Shown: in pieces, positions 1 through 11,909 of the stretch
Numbering within the stretch: the stretch's first letter is position 1
How the letters are laid out: every line of letters starts with the position of its first letter
Origin: Salvia splendens
Taxonomy: Eukaryota > Streptophyta > Magnoliopsida > Lamiales > Lamiaceae
DNA: 64,000 nt
Reading direction: 5' to 3'
NCBI RefSeq assembly: GCF_004379255.2
Contig: NC_056051.1
Coordinates: 7,218,062 to 7,282,061 of the forward strand
Program-made: the position numbers and the translations under genes
The notes under the pieces: model-generated
The model's input: only the letters and a program-made list of their open reading frames with translations
Told to the model about the DNA's origin: nothing
Databases searched by the model: none

Positions 1-523
1 GGGAAAGAACTGTTGTGATTATTTTCTCGACCTCCCTCTCTATTCTTAAAGGGGCCGAAGTGCGCATCCCGAGCCTTGTTCTTCGGGGCACACGTGAGAC
101 ATGCGGCTCACTATCAGACCAAAACTTCCTTGCATGTGCTTGCTCCGGTGGATAAATCTGTGGTGGTGGAGAACGTGGTGGTCCGTCAGCTGCCCTTATT
201 AAGGCCGGAAGTAGTACTTCCAGAAGACCGGGCAAGTCCCCACGCGGTGTGTATTCGGGCAGGCTATACCACGTAAACGATTCTGCCGCTTGAGCTACCC
301 ACTGACTTCAGAGGAGCGGTAGAGTGTGAATAAGCTTTGTGATTCCAGCATGGTGGGTGGCTCCCCCGAACGCATAGGCGTCCATCCAAAGATTCCAAAA
401 TTCAGTGACGTAACTCATGAGGTCAGTCCTTCCATCCCATTCATAATCTCTATATCTCTCCACGGGGAAATTTCTATTTTTGGCGTATCTATTACGCATC
501 TGGGCAAAATATGATCCAACCAT
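1..523 (-). pseudogene. Broken gag-like frame of an LTR element
   Basis: A minus-strand frame runs from 523 to 311, meets one TGA at 308-310, and stays open in the same frame to the window edge. It has no intact start-to-stop form here. The first part (FPVERYRDYEWDGRTDL and on) is aromatic and charged, like the helical capsid region of plant gag proteins, and the later part is Pro/Arg-rich. It lies downstream, in the minus sense, of a primer-binding site (1390-1401) and an LTR (1405-4163), which is where gag belongs. No zinc knuckle is visible before the sequence ends, so the family cannot be fixed. The gag call rests mainly on position; a captured gene fragment is the alternative. Confidence 0.4.
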
Positions 524-1389
524 CTACATAGAAGGAAAATCTCAACATCAGCTCAAGATAGGAAAGAACAAAGAAGATATATGGCTCTGAATGATGTTGA
601 GAGTATGGAATGGGTACATATAGATGTGTGTACAAGATAAGGGTATGATGATTGCATCATGCCAAAATATAAACTTGGGTGCTCAAGGTGGATGGTTCAC
701 TCATTCTGTTTGATTTCGCATTTTATCACGTCACAGTATGTCGACTTTTATTTCCCATAGGCTACTTACCTCGTATTTCGTACTTCCACATTTATTTTCG
801 TCGTGAAATTATATATTACGTATTTTATAGATACGTATGGTTACACGCAAGAAGTTAATCGTCATAGGCATGGTATTTCGTATCTCTATCTTAATATCTA
901 TCAAAATCAATATTTCGTACTCGGCGTTTAATGACTCTCAAAACCACATAGAATTCCACCACACACAGGTAAGATACGAGTTAAATTCTTCCAACACTCC
1001 TGAAAGTTCAACATTCAATCACATATTTTCCTCATTTAAATATATACTATTTCTCTTGCTTGACGGTATTCATGGTACTTAGCAAAATCATGCTTCACAA
1101 TCAAATAGTAACATCCTTATATATATATCATACTACATTTTTGAAGTATATGCAATTTTCCCAAAACTACCGTATTGACTTCCATCACCAAAATCAAAAT
1201 TTTCCATTGCAACTCTCAATATTCAATAATCCAATCCCATAGTCACCAAAATACTTTTACCTCTTTTTCCGCAGTTGGGCGTGACGAGTCGTGGTGTTGA
1301 GCCTTCAATGTTCATACCTTAGTCAATTAATACAAGAATAGGTTTTTGGCTCAAAAAGACTCTTGGGTCCAGAGCGGAAAGAAACTGAG
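524..1389 (-). other. Untranslated leader of the LTR element
   Basis: About 870 AT-rich bases between the primer-binding site and the gag-like frame. Only short unrelated ORFs occur, with no domain I recognise. It is read as the element's leader. Confidence 0.4.
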
Positions 1390-1401
1390 GCTCTGATACC
1401 A
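1390..1401 (-). promoter_or_regulatory. tRNA-iMet-type primer-binding site
   Basis: The minus strand reads TGGTATCAGAGC, the standard plant LTR-element site matching the 3' end of initiator Met tRNA. It lies three bases inside the LTR end (..GACA at 1405), which fixes the element's orientation as minus. Confidence 0.85.
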
Positions 1402-1404
1402 AAC

Positions 1405-4163
1405 TGTCACGACCGCCCTTTAGGGTTAATAAATACGGACGATCGTGATTAAAAGAATTTTAATAAGCAGACGAAAAAGATTAGGGTTTCAACACAAGTT
1501 GGACCAACTATTAATATTCTATTAAATCACCAAGAGTTTAATATTATCTAACAAGAAATTCGGAATATCCATTATCCTAACAATTAAAGTTGTCGGCCCA
1601 AACAAAACATGAATAAACGAAAACTCACAGCGGAAACGACCAAGAGAAAGAGTGACGTCATGTGTGAAGACACAACGGCACCCAAGGTTCAAAAACAACC
1701 ATAATAACTTAAATTCACTTGCTCAACACCACCACATCCTCGTCGCAACCTGCACATAGGGAAAACACATGCAGGGCTGAGTATTATAAGAATACTCAGT
1801 GGCTCATGCCAAAACATTTTCAATAAAGAGTAATTTATCATGCCATTCACAAGTAACCATCGGGGTTTAGCTTTAGAAATGCCCGAGGCACTCAAAATCA
1901 TTTCCATTTCAAACATCGACTGATCAGTCATTTTCCCATAGACGTTTACCATATCTGCCAATACATGACTTGGAATGTGGCCACAAACCAAGCCACTAGA
2001 CCGGCCAGCCCGTACGCTAGCACACGATCTACCATAGATGTACACTAGCCCAAGTAGGGTTTGCGGCCTTACAAGGACCCGAATTCGATTTATATAATAG
2101 TGGCATAAAGCCACATCAGATAGGCACGTAAAAATCAAATCATAGCATGATAAATACAGTTTCATTTCCATCGATAAAATATTTAGGACGTTGTCCTTAT
2201 TTAAAAGAAAGCCCACCTCAATTGATTAATTCTCTACACTTCTTTCCCTTTGGTATCTCGATGCCCTTGCGAAGTCTCACCTTTAGAATTTAAATAATAC
2301 ATATATCAACAAACTTTCCAATTAAATCAATAAAATGCATGCATCCTAAGTGAAGTTATTTATCTCGGTTTTCGATTATTCAGTGGCCGCTTACACCCTT
2401 AATTCCTCCGTTAGCTCATCGTATTTTTTTCTCCACGATATCGAAATAAAATTCCCAAAATTAATAAAAGTAATTAAATTATCGCAAGCATTTCCCCTCG
2501 AACTATATTTATTTCGGACTTAGGATATAATTATTCGTTCGTTGAAATATTTCGAAATTAATTAGATAATTCGTCACTATTAATTATCGGCCCAAAGATT
2601 TAATTAAAAGCCTCAAGTTTAATTATTTCCCCACCTTATATCTTCAACTACAAATTAAAGCCCAACAATTAAATGGAGCCCATCTTTAATAATTTACCCA
2701 TGTCATTTAATGAAGCCCAACTAACCAAAACATCTCATTTAATTTATTTGGCCCATTTTTATTGTTTGGAGCCCAACCTATACTCCATCTCTCACGTCTT
2801 TCTCTTTCTCTCTTCCTATCTCCCTTTCTAATTCTCTCTCTCATCGACAAATTGCAGAAGCTCGACGCCTTGAAGGAATCCGATCTGGCGTCGCCTTCCA
2901 CCTCTGCCGTTCGCTCAGCCGTCTCCAGCCCCTGCACCCGGCACCGTTGCTGCTGTGCGGTTCACCCTCTGCCGCGAAGGGTGCCGCATCGGTCGGCCCC
3001 AGCGGCGATTCGCGCCGCTGCTGCTGCGCAGTCGCCGCCGCCGTCAGACGCCAGCCCAGGCTTTGCCTCCTCCGTCCGCTGCCTTCGTCGCCGGGAGGAG
3101 CTGCTGCTGCCGTCGCTGCCGGGAGGTGCTGGCTCCGGTCAGCTCCCGATTCTGCCCCGGTTTCCTCCCCGAAGGTAAGTTCTTATTCAAAAAGTGTTTC
3201 TTTCCGATTCGCAGCAACGGGGGGGGGGGGGGGGGTTCCAATTCGTAATGTTCGATTGGTTTTTGATTGCTTGATTGCTATTGATTAGTTCTTTGTTTGG
3301 GAGATTGATGCTGAGTATGTGATAAATGGTGGAGAATGCAATAATTTATGTTCAAAATCTGGGTAGGAAATTTTACCTCTGTGAATTGGATTTGGGTTGT
3401 GAAGTTCACAAGGCTGAAAAGGCCGGTTCTTGAAGCTGGAGAATTTCGATTACTGCCGATAGCAATAATTTGATGTTAGATTCTGAAGCAGGAGAAAATT
3501 TAGATACAAATGATGAACATAGTTTACCTTGGATAGAAGTTGAAGAAGATAGATTTAATTGCAGAAACGATAATGAGAAGGAATGGGTTTGTGAAGTATT
3601 TAATCTAGAGGGAGGGTGGTTAAAAGATATGGGAGAGATTTTAGGGGAGAGAGGGCGGGTTTAGTCGTGGGATTAGGGGGATTAAATTTCAAATCCCTCA
3701 CTTTTTTTATTAAATGTGATTTAGTTGAGATTTGAATTTATTTATTTATTTTTTTTGCCTTTTATTTGCAGCTTACGGAGGAGGAAAAATTCCATCACGG
3801 AGCAGGAAATATCTGTGTAAAATCTTTAATTAAGATTAGAATTAAATATATTTTATTTTAATTAGTTTAGCTTAATTCACAGCCCATTGTATTTTATTTT
3901 AAATTGAGCAGTACACAATTTATTTATCACGGACTGGACTTTTATATTAATTATTTAATTTATCGGATCCAACACGGAATTGAGTCCAATAAATATTCCT
4001 CACGGGCATGAATTAATTAGATTCGCGCAGTCATTTATTTCACAAATCTCAGTCCAACACCAATTAATTCACCACAATTAAATCACGGATCTTCGCAAAA
4101 CAATAGCATTAAAACAAGTACTTTAGGGTTCACAAATTAGGGTTCAAAAAGTGGGGCGTTACA
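1405..4163 (-). repeat. Very long LTR (about 2.76 kb)
   Basis: On the plus strand it begins TGTCACGACCGCCC and ends GGGGCGTTACA, so in element sense it runs TGTAACGCCCC..GGTCGTGACA, with TG/CA ends and a primer-binding site adjacent. It is the 5' LTR of an element whose body extends off the left edge. It contains blocks of 'aattaaagccca' type, a CT-rich tract, a GC-rich segment (2870-3175) and a poly-G run near 3219-3236. It interrupts the acidic ORF at 4164. A truncated sequence with the same terminal GGGGCGT.ACA and similar composition lies at 44444-46624. Confidence 0.7.
2780..3240 (+). other. CT-rich tract, GC-rich open segment and splice-donor consensus inside the LTR
   Basis: Antisense to the element there is a CT-rich stretch (2785-2850), then a GC-rich region open in several plus frames (Ala/Arg/Pro/Ser-rich), then AAGGTAAGT at about 3171-3179, a perfect plant 5' splice site, and a poly-G run. 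This looks like the promoter-proximal first exon of a plant gene. No protein family is recognisable. The segment at 44800-45215 in the related LTR has the same composition. Confidence 0.3.
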
Positions 4164-5125
4164 CCTCCATTACTTCCTCCACTTGTCTCTGTCTCTGTAA
4201 TTCTTTCTTTCCCACCGGAGTGTCCTCACCCTCCGGTTCAACAACGTTCTCGTTTTCTTCTCCTTCCTCCTCAGCTTCTTCCTCAGTCTCTGCGTGTCCC
4301 TCTATTTTCTCTTCAACCTCTTCCTCAGCTTCGACATTCCCCTCATCATTATCCACCAGGCCCTCTTCTTTCGCCGAACCGTCCATTTCTTGCTCTGGTT
4401 CACCAGTTACATCCGGGATCACGTCGTTGTGAACATCTTGATCCCGTTCTTCCCCTTGGTTACCTGCCTCGTCGACAAGAGTTGAATCTGGCACAAGAAG
4501 TTGTACCGTTGCCTGTGTATCGGCGTGTGTCGTGGGGGAAGGAGACTCCATAACCGGCGTTATGGCTATCTGTAGTTGATTGGCCATTTGATCCCTTGCT
4601 GGAGATTCGGGATGGAGACTGCATGAGGGGGTTGTATGGTGACTGCCTGAGTTGTCGGAGCGGCTGCCTCTCCCGTTCTGCAAACTTCTGCAGACGGGCG
4701 TACATCGCGCTTACCTGCTCTCCCCGTCCAATCTTCTCCAAGAATTTCTTCACTATCTGTTCTTGGTCGGCTTCAATTGCTGGGGTGCCGGAGGTGACGG
4801 TTGGATCTAAAGGCCTCTCCAGCCTTCTCTTCGTGGGCGCAGTCGGAGGTTCTGCGAGTGTGGGTTGGGAAGTGGATTCTTGCTCGGCCGCCGGCATAAC
4901 CGGTGGCTTTACCACTGCTCTTCCTCTTGTAGCTTTCCCCTTTCTGGTACTTTGTCCGCTCTGAGTGTCCATATTCTCTGTATTTGGTGATTGGTAAAGG
5001 GATCTCCGGAAGCTAACACACAGAAAGTTAGGAATTTTGAGATTAGGGTTTCGAACAAAAATTGCAAAGTGATTGTGAGAGAGGTGAGCGACCATACCCC
5101 CTATGCAAAGAGATTTGAAAATCAT
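4164..5125 (-). pseudogene. Acidic/Pro-rich ORF, frameshifted and cut by an LTR
   Basis: Two overlapping minus frames make one protein. The first, with a likely start at 4972, is basic/Pro-rich and contains a charged helix around VKKFLEKIGRG. The second runs to 4164 and is extremely Glu-rich (EEEVEEKIEGHAETEEEAEE and on). The frame changes near 4590-4680. The C-terminus is lost because the LTR at 1405-4163 begins directly after ..EEVMEV and supplies the stop. The style, an acidic disordered stretch with short charged helices, resembles the middle of the Athila-derivative ORF at 36240-37800, but I cannot align them convincingly. It lies downstream of an Athila-like LTR in the same sense, so it is probably an element-borne accessory ORF. 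No enzymatic motif is seen. Confidence 0.45.
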
Positions 5126-6652
5126 AATTATCCTTCATTTTGAATTTTGAATTTCAAAATCGAAATTTCCCCCCTTTTTGCTTAACAACCGAGTAACTAA
5201 AAAAACGTTAACTAAAGAATAAACAAAAGAAAGAAACACCGAACTCCCAGGTCAATGAAATAAGATAAAAAAATATTTCAAGCTCAAATGACATTTCAAA
5301 GGATATTCGGTATTTCGAAAATATTTTTTTGGTTTAAAAGATTTTTTTCTTTGTTTGAGTTTTCTTAAGAGAACGTAAAAAGAAATATCCACAATATATA
5401 CAAAAACTGTTTTAGTATTCTCGGGAGTTGGGTTTTGTCTTGAAAATTTCTTTGACCAAAGAATTCCCAAAGAATTCCCAACGAATACTTAAAACCTCTA
5501 ATTTGTGCTAACTACCAGATATGGAGAATTGAAAATACGTAAAACATAAATGCATGCATGATTTGTATCCAATAATAATTTGAGAGCATTCGCACAATTC
5601 CTGGGTCAAGTAAAGCAGTTTCCTAAATTAACCAAACACAAAGCAAGCAAAAGTAGACAGCGAAACAGATTACCCGAATTAGCTACTGCTAGAAAGCTGT
5701 GATTAACAAAATAAAGCAGTACGATTACAACTCCAGTTCGACTTCATCTTCTCCAACAAACGAGCACTAAATGAACAGAGCAGTCATGAAGACAGAGCAT
5801 ACTTCAAATTGAACGATGAACACTTCAATTAAACTAAAAGCTATCAGATCTAAACTATTGGACTAAGTAAACAAGCGGTAACAGAGTTTCCATGCAGATC
5901 CGAACACACGTATTCCAGATTCGAATGATTAACAGAAATCTAAGCTAGATCTACCAGAATCAACACCAAATAAACTTGATCCACAATGTTCAACATCATT
6001 CCCACTCCGATTCAACCTCAATTCAAAAGATCTACTCCGATTAACATCGATCTCAACTCCGATCAACCAAAACAATTGCGAAACGCATCCAAAGCAGTAA
6101 TCAGAGCAGTAAACATTAAGATCAACCGAAAACAGAAATTAAAACTAGATTAAATGTAAGCTTAAATGAGTCACAAGCAATCGCCGAATTTCCGGCAAGG
6201 AAATCGGCGAAGTAAGAGTACGTGCAGAAAATAAATTGTTTCTTCACTCCTTCTAGAAGTGGTGTTACACCTTCAGCTGAACTTAACAAAAACCACCATT
6301 AACTACCCCAAATCTCCATGGAACCAAGTGCGTGAGTGAAAGTGTGAAGAACGAGCCAGAAATACCCAAGGAAATTCTCTAACTAAGTAACTCTTTCAAA
6401 TTCGTAAGCTTCCTGGTATTTATAGGTGTGGCTCCAATCCCTAGGGCAACGGTAATCTTGATTTGATGATTGTACCCTCGCGGAATTCGCTCCTTTTCTT
6501 CACTTTTCTTCTCTATTTCCTTTGCCCTGGTAATTGTCCTTCATTCCTGGGTCTGGCAGATTTTTCACACACCTGGACTTATATACGCATGTTAGCACCG
6601 TTGAAATCACAGAATTTACACGTAAAATAGATGCATGAAACGAGCCTTATCA
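5126..6652 (-). repeat. Athila-like LTR, inner boundary unresolved
   Basis: On the minus strand it starts TGATAAGGCTCGTTTCATGC, a start typical of Athila-group LTRs. A TATA box (TATAAAT, 6418-6424) follows, then a long stretch of 'gatct/cgatt' text similar in style to the Athila LTRs at 31474 and 58961. It begins exactly where receptor-kinase homology stops (6653). I cannot find the inner end or a primer-binding site, so some of 5126-5500 may be leader sequence. Confidence 0.5.
6418..6424 (-). promoter_or_regulatory. TATA box of the Athila-like LTR
   Basis: TATAAAT on the minus strand, about 230 bases inside the LTR start, followed by a CT-rich leader-like stretch. Confidence 0.4.
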
Positions 6653-6794
6653 CATGCAGTGGATCATAGTGTATGGAATTCTTGAAAGCCAGAAGAGCTT
6701 CAAGATCAGTATGGTTGTTTGATTGTGAAGAATGAATGGTGGTCAAGAGGATAAAGAGAACAAGGAAGGGAGTAGAGATGAGAGGTTTTGCCAT
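6653..6794 (-). pseudogene. LRR receptor kinase N-terminal fragment
   Basis: About 47 codons closely match the start of the intact receptor kinase at 52507: a hydrophobic signal peptide (MAKPLISTPFLVLFILLTT) and the beginning of the LRR N-terminal cap (NNHTDLEALLAFKNSI). Homology ends at 6653, where an LTR starts with TGATAAGG, so this gene was truncated by that insertion. The rest of its body is not in the window. Upstream sequence related to the other paralogues' 5' flank continues to about 6900. Confidence 0.85.
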
Positions 6795-7083
6795 AGCTTT
6801 TTGATGTCTTCAAGTAGTAGAATAGTGTTGCTAGCTTCCTTTAATAGAAAGATTGTTTATTCAATTTTCTAAAACCAAAACTTGTGTTCATACTTGAAGG
6901 ACTTCATTTTGAACAAGGACAGTCGATCTAGGTTTGTCTTACATGAATCCAAACTTGATTTTCTACATTCGCCCAAAAACTTTTTGGTTTTCATAGTGTA
7001 GTAGCTTTTGATCCTAAATAAGAGTATCTTTTAATTTATATTTAAGGGTTCCATCAATGAGATAACAATTAATAACATTTTGA
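6795..7083. other. Receptor-kinase upstream remnant and unassigned AT-rich DNA
   Basis: 6795-6900 matches, with divergence, the 5' flank of the other receptor-kinase copies ('ttaatagaa..', 'gttcatacttgaagg'). 6900-7083 shows nothing recognisable and abuts the truncated copia element. Confidence 0.5.
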
Positions 7084-9790
7084 CTAGATTAACAATTTAA
7101 TTAGTAAAGACGTATCCACCTGTTGAAAGTGAGTCTTTATTGTCGGATATCCAATTTGCATCACAGTACCCTTCAAGTACCGGGGGTATCTGGAGAAGTG
7201 TAGCCCATGATTTTGAGGATGTTTTAAATATCTCAAAACCCTTACAAGAGCTCTCCAATGCTCTTTGCTTGGATTGCTCGTGTAACGACTCAACTTGTTC
7301 ACGACACAAGCAATGCCAGGCCGAGTGCAATTAGTCAAGTACATAATGCACCATATGACCCGTGCATATTCTTCTTGTGCAACAGGCCTTTGTTGTTGCT
7401 CAAGTGATCGTCGAGTTCAATTGGAGTCTTAATCGGTGCGCCATCATAAGCTTTGAATTTCTTCAATATTTTCTTAACATAATGTGATTGTGTGAAGATG
7501 ATTCCGTCGGATGTTCTTAGAATATTCATTTGAAGAATTACATCGGCTAGACCCATGTCTTTCATGTCAAAATTTCTCTTTAACATGGCCTTTGTATCGT
7601 TAATCACTTGAGTGTTACTACCCAAGATTAACATATCATCAACGTATAGACACACTATAACGTGACCGTTATCAGTGCTCTTAATGTAGACACATTTGTC
7701 GCACTCGTTGATTTTAAACCCATTTGATAATATCACATTATCAAACTTCAAGTGCCATTGTAACGACGCTTGTTTCAATTTATATAGGGACTTTACGAGC
7801 TTGCATACCTTTTTTCTCTTGTCCAGGTACTACAAACCCTTCGGGTTGTTCCATATGGATTTCATCTTCTAATTCACCATTTAGAAACGTAGTCTTTACA
7901 TTCATTTGATGAATCTCAAGATTGTGCAGTGCAACAATCGCGAGAAGTACTCAGATAGATGTAATCCTTGTTACAAGTGATAGGTATCGAAGAAGTCGTG
8001 TCCTTCCTTTTGTTTAAAACCCTTTACCACCGGTCGAACTTTATATGTATCAACTGTTCCATCGGCCTTAAATTTTATTTTAAGGACCCATTTGCATCTT
8101 AAAGGTTTCGCACCTTCGGGTAGATCAACCAATATCCAAGTGTGGTTTAGCAAAATTGAATCAATTTCGCTTTGAACAACTTCTCTCCAATGTAGCATGT
8201 CTGGGCCATCAAAGACTACTTTTATTGATGTTGGTTCTTCATCTAACATAAAAGCAATGTAGTCAGGACCAAATATTTTTGGTGTTCTGACCCTACTACC
8301 ACGTCGTAGTATTGTATCCTTTGGACCGGGCCTTGCATGCTTGCTCGATTCAGGTTCTTCATCCACTGATTTAGAACTAGTGGCTTCATCTTCAATTATC
8401 GTCTCAAAATTAGTTGTGACTTCTTCTTTGTCTTTGCAAGGAAATGTATTTTCAAGAAATACAACATTCCTTGACTCGATTGTTGTTCCTACTGTTATAG
8501 TCGATATTCCTGACTTGTGAACAATGAATCGATATGCACTACTATTAAGTGCATATCCGATGAAGATACAATCAATTGTTTTAGGGCCAATTGTAACTTC
8601 TTTTGGCGGGAGAACCATTACCTTCGCCAAACACCCCATACTTTGAGGTATTTGTAGGATGGTTTCCTTCATTTCCACAATTCATAAGGAGTGACATCCT
8701 TTCCTTTGAGTTAGATTTTACTTAGGATATAGTTGGTTGTTAAGATAGCCTCCCCCACATGTTCCGGGGCAATCCTGAACTAAGTAGCAGCGCATTCATC
8801 ATCTCTTTTAGAGTTCTATTTTTGCGTTCTGCAACACCTTTAGATTGTGGTGAGTATGGAGCAGTTGTTTGATGAATTATACCACTTGCATTGCATAACT
8901 CCTAAAATGAGGCTACATATTCGCCTCCTCTATCACTTCGAATCGTTTTGATTTTACAACCAAGTTGTTTCTCAACTTCGTTCTTATAATTTTTGAACGC
9001 TTCAATTGTTTCATCTTTACATCTTAAAAGATAAATGTAACAATACCTTGTGCAATCATCTATGAAAGTGATAAAGTACTTTTTACCACCTCTAGTTTGC
9101 ACAAGCCTTAGATCACATGTGAATTATTTCAAGGGGTTTTGTGTTCCGTTCAACTGAATGAAACGACAACTTAGTCATTTTAGTTTCAAGACATATTTCA
9201 CATTTGTCTTGGGTATCCATTTCAGTAGCCTTCAGTAAATCTTAATTTACTAATCTTTTAATGGCTTTTGAATTTACATGTCCCAATCTACAATGCCACA
9301 AATTTGAACACTCAGTCAAGTAAGAGGAAGTAGATGTTTTATTCCTATTAGCCAATGACTTTGAAAAATGGCGTGTAGCCACACTAAGCTTGGAAAGTCC
9401 ATCGGTTACATAACCTTTTCCGAGTGACTTTCCAAACTTGTACAATTCAAACTTATCAAACTCAAATACAAGTTTAAACCCCTTATTCACTAGTATTGAT
9501 CTTGACACTAGGTTCTTGCGGATGTCCGGGAACATCCTTCAAAGTGATTGAGATCTCGAACGTCATCATGAGAATCACGTTGCCAATGCCGAGTACTTTG
9601 GACGATGCTTGATTCCCCATGTTGATCTCCATTCCTTCAACAGTAGTGTAGGAGGCAAACTTGCTTTTGTCGGAGCAGACATGAGCAATAGTGTCGGTCC
9701 CAATGTAACAGCCACCCTTGTTATCAACAAGGTTTACTTCTTCAGTGACCACAACAACGGGGTCATTCTCATCCCAGTCCTTGAACTCCT
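7084..9790 (-). pseudogene. Ty1/copia pol (protease, integrase, RT, partial RNase H)
   Basis: Segments in order: a degenerate protease (TDTIAHVCSDKSKF, where an active D-T/S-G-A is expected); GAG-pre-integrase around 9242-9300 (LWHCRLGHVNSKAIKRLV); an integrase core at 8902-9102 with CTRYCYIYLL and RSDRGGEY carrying catalytic Asp residues; the integrase C-terminus and RT start at 7971-8678 (WVLKIKFKADGTVDTYKVRP); RT palm at 7335-7778 with YVDDMLI; and RNase H ([20 protein letters not shown]) near 7100-7160. Frames change at about 7195, 7780-7970, 8680-8900 and 9102-9242, so no polyprotein can be made. The RNase H is incomplete. Confidence 0.85.
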
Positions 9791-11009
9791 TCTCAACGAC
9801 GTGGGCAGCCAACTTCTTCTTCTTGCTGTGGCAGTCCTTGGCAAAGTGGTCAGGTTTGCCACATTTGTAGCAGTCGCCTTCAAACTTCTTTGCATGCTGC
9901 TTTCCCTTCCCTTTCTCATTTTGACTTGGACGAGGGCATTTGTTGGAGCGACCGCCCCGCTCCATCAAGTTGGCTTTTGATTTAAGTGGGCGAAAGCCCT
10001 TATCCTTTTGGTCACTATTGCGCACATCAAGCTTCAATGCGCAATTTCACGATCAAGTCTTCAAAGGTCATCCTCTTTCGATTGTGTTTGAGGTAGCTCT
10101 TGAAGTCCTTCCAACTAGGAGGAAGCTTCTCAATGATCATGCACCTTGTCAAGTTGTAGGGCAAGATCATCCCTTCAGCAACAACTGCGTGGATGAGCAT
10201 TTAGAACTCTTGAACCTATTCCATGACGGGTCTACAGTCGACCATTTTATAGTCCAAAAATTTGGCTACTACAAAATTCTCAGTACCTGCATTGTCGATA
10301 TTATACTTCTTTTCTAGGCTCTCCCAAATCTCTTTTGATGTGGTTACAACGGAGTATATATTGTACAAACTATCATCTAAAGCACTTAGAATGAAATTTT
10401 TACAAAGATAATCTCATTTTCTCCAAGCTTCATAGTCAGCCATGACTTCGATCCTTGTCCCTTGATCACTTGGCGCAGGCGGCTCGTCTGTCATGAGTAA
10501 ATTCGCGAAGCCCATTGTCGTTAAGTAAAACAACATCTTTTGGTGCCACCTTTTGAAGTCAGATCCTCCAAATTTTGGTGGCTTCTCGGCAGGTGGCATC
10601 ATTCTTGGTGCCAAAGGTGTCGCAGTTGGTCCATGAAAGGAACCAATCACGTTGCCCCTGAAGGAGCCAACAACTTGGTTGGGCCTAGAGCCCTCACCAT
10701 TCATGTTGGGCATAGAGCCCCCCATGGTCGTACCGGACCCGAATGAACCAGCACCCGTGTTGAACCCGAAGGTCCCAACACTCGATCCAAAAAAGGATCC
10801 GACGGAACCACTAAAAGTGGAACCAGCCGACCCACTCGAGGTGGATCCAGCAGTGAGCCCAAAGGGGAACGTAAACCCCGATGAGGTTGTCGATGAAGAG
10901 GTAGTGAACCCGAGGTGGGAATCATCGTCGAAATTGACGACGTGTTGAACGGTGCAGTGGTCGACATGGTGGATGGAGTTGCAGCGACGGTGTTAAATTC
11001 AGTCGACAT
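9791..11009 (-). pseudogene. Ty1/copia gag with CCHC zinc knuckle
   Basis: The likely start is 11009 (MSTEFNTVAATP), followed by a Thr/Ser/Pro-rich N-terminus. Next comes the conserved copia gag N-domain around 10414-10600 (PPKFGGSDFKRWHQKMLFYL), then a degenerate middle. The nucleocapsid knuckle CYKCGKPDHFAKDC at about 9830-9875 has canonical C-X2-C-X4-H-X4-C spacing. Frames differ between 10701-11009, 10414-10725 and 9483-10037, so the gene is disrupted. It follows the LTR at 11100-11630 at the expected distance. Confidence 0.8.
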
Positions 11010-11099
11010 CTCCAGCAAAGGTGTTAAGTTTCGAAAGTAATTAAGTTCAGTTAAAAGGTCCAAATTCCTTCAAAGACAAGTTATATCTCGTCTTGCGAT

Positions 11100-11630
11100 T
11101 GTTGGTTTCTGAATTACAAGATATGAACCGGGCGTAATACAACCCAAAAGAAGGAATACAAATGGAGAAACTGAAATGAAATTACAACGGAAAAGAAACA
11201 GTAAACCGTGAACATGTTTAGCTGAGTCGAGGAATCCTCTTCCCGCAAGATGATATACGCCCCGGTAGTGCTCTCGGATTGACGTTTCGCCCCCAAAGAT
11301 AAAACGACTACATCTCTGGTGAAGCAGCACCGCTATAAGCAGAGCTCCGCCGAACTGGATGGAGGAGAGGACAGAGTTTCGACAGAAAAGACAATGCAGA
11401 GAGGGAGAGAGCTTATGTTGTGTATGCTTGTGAATTGGTGTGTTCAAATGCAAGAACTAGACCAACCTGCCTTGGGTCGAGCCCAAGCACCGAGCCTCTC
11501 AACCAGGCCCAAAGAACAGTCCAAAGACCAATTGCCAAGATCCAAGTCCAAGTCCAAGTCACGGGCACGAGCACGAGCACGGGTTCGAGGCGGCGGGGCA
11601 GGTCTATTATTCGTAACAAAATTTTCAACA
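11100..11630 (-). repeat. Ty1/copia 5' LTR (531 bp)
   Basis: In element sense it begins TGTTGAAAATTTTGTTACGA and ends ..AGAAACCAACA, giving TG/CA ends. It contains 'ctctccctctctgcattg', a motif common in copia LTRs. The gag frame follows about 90 bases downstream. No matching 3' LTR exists near 7084. Confidence 0.75.
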
Positions 11631-11670
11631 TAATTAATAAGAAGACTAGAGTTTTCTGTATTTATATAGA

Positions 11671-11798
11671 ATCAACAAACTATAGTGCATTTCGTGAGGC
11701 TCCGACAAAAAAATTAAGCCAATATGACAATAAAATCAACAAACCATCGTGCATTATATGAGCCTCCAACAAAAAATTTATGCCCAAATGACTTGGAA
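11671..11798. repeat. Diverged two-copy tandem repeat, 64-bp period
   Basis: The block starting ATCAACAAACTATAGTGCAT at 11671 recurs at 11735 (ATCAACAAACCATCGTGCAT) with shared 'gaggctccgac/gagcctccaac' and 'aagccaatatgac/tgcccaaatgac' segments. Divergence suggests an old duplication. It directly flanks the copia LTR. Confidence 0.6.
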
Positions 11799-11909
11799 TA
11801 TCGCGGATTCTTTCTTTCTTTCTTGTTTTCATATCTTTTCAATAAGATTGGAGACGAGAGAATAATGAAAGTTGAACCCAAATCTCCACAGTCTAGGAAG
11901 AACAACTAA

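Larger units (their letters stand above)
7084..11630 (-). mobile_element. Ty1/copia retrotransposon, 3'-truncated, degenerate
   Basis: Domain order on the minus strand from 11630 is LTR, gag, zinc knuckle, protease, GAG-pre-integrase, integrase, RT, RNase H. This order, with integrase before RT, defines Ty1/copia. The element stops within RNase H at about 7084-7097. No second LTR is found, so the 3' end was lost by deletion. Several frameshifts and stops show it is inactive. Confidence 0.9.

Noticed and set aside
76..276. Plus-strand 66-codon ORF
   Set aside because: Shadow of the minus-strand gag-like frame; no domain.
1390..1401. tRNA gene remnant
   Set aside because: Only the 3'-end complement is present and it abuts an LTR; it is a primer-binding site. 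The same applies at 26690, 32970, 47723 and 53566.
2762..3288. Overlapping GC-rich ORFs as a protein-coding gene
   Set aside because: Open in three frames because of base composition; no family resemblance, and it lies within an LTR. Kept only as an exon-like segment.
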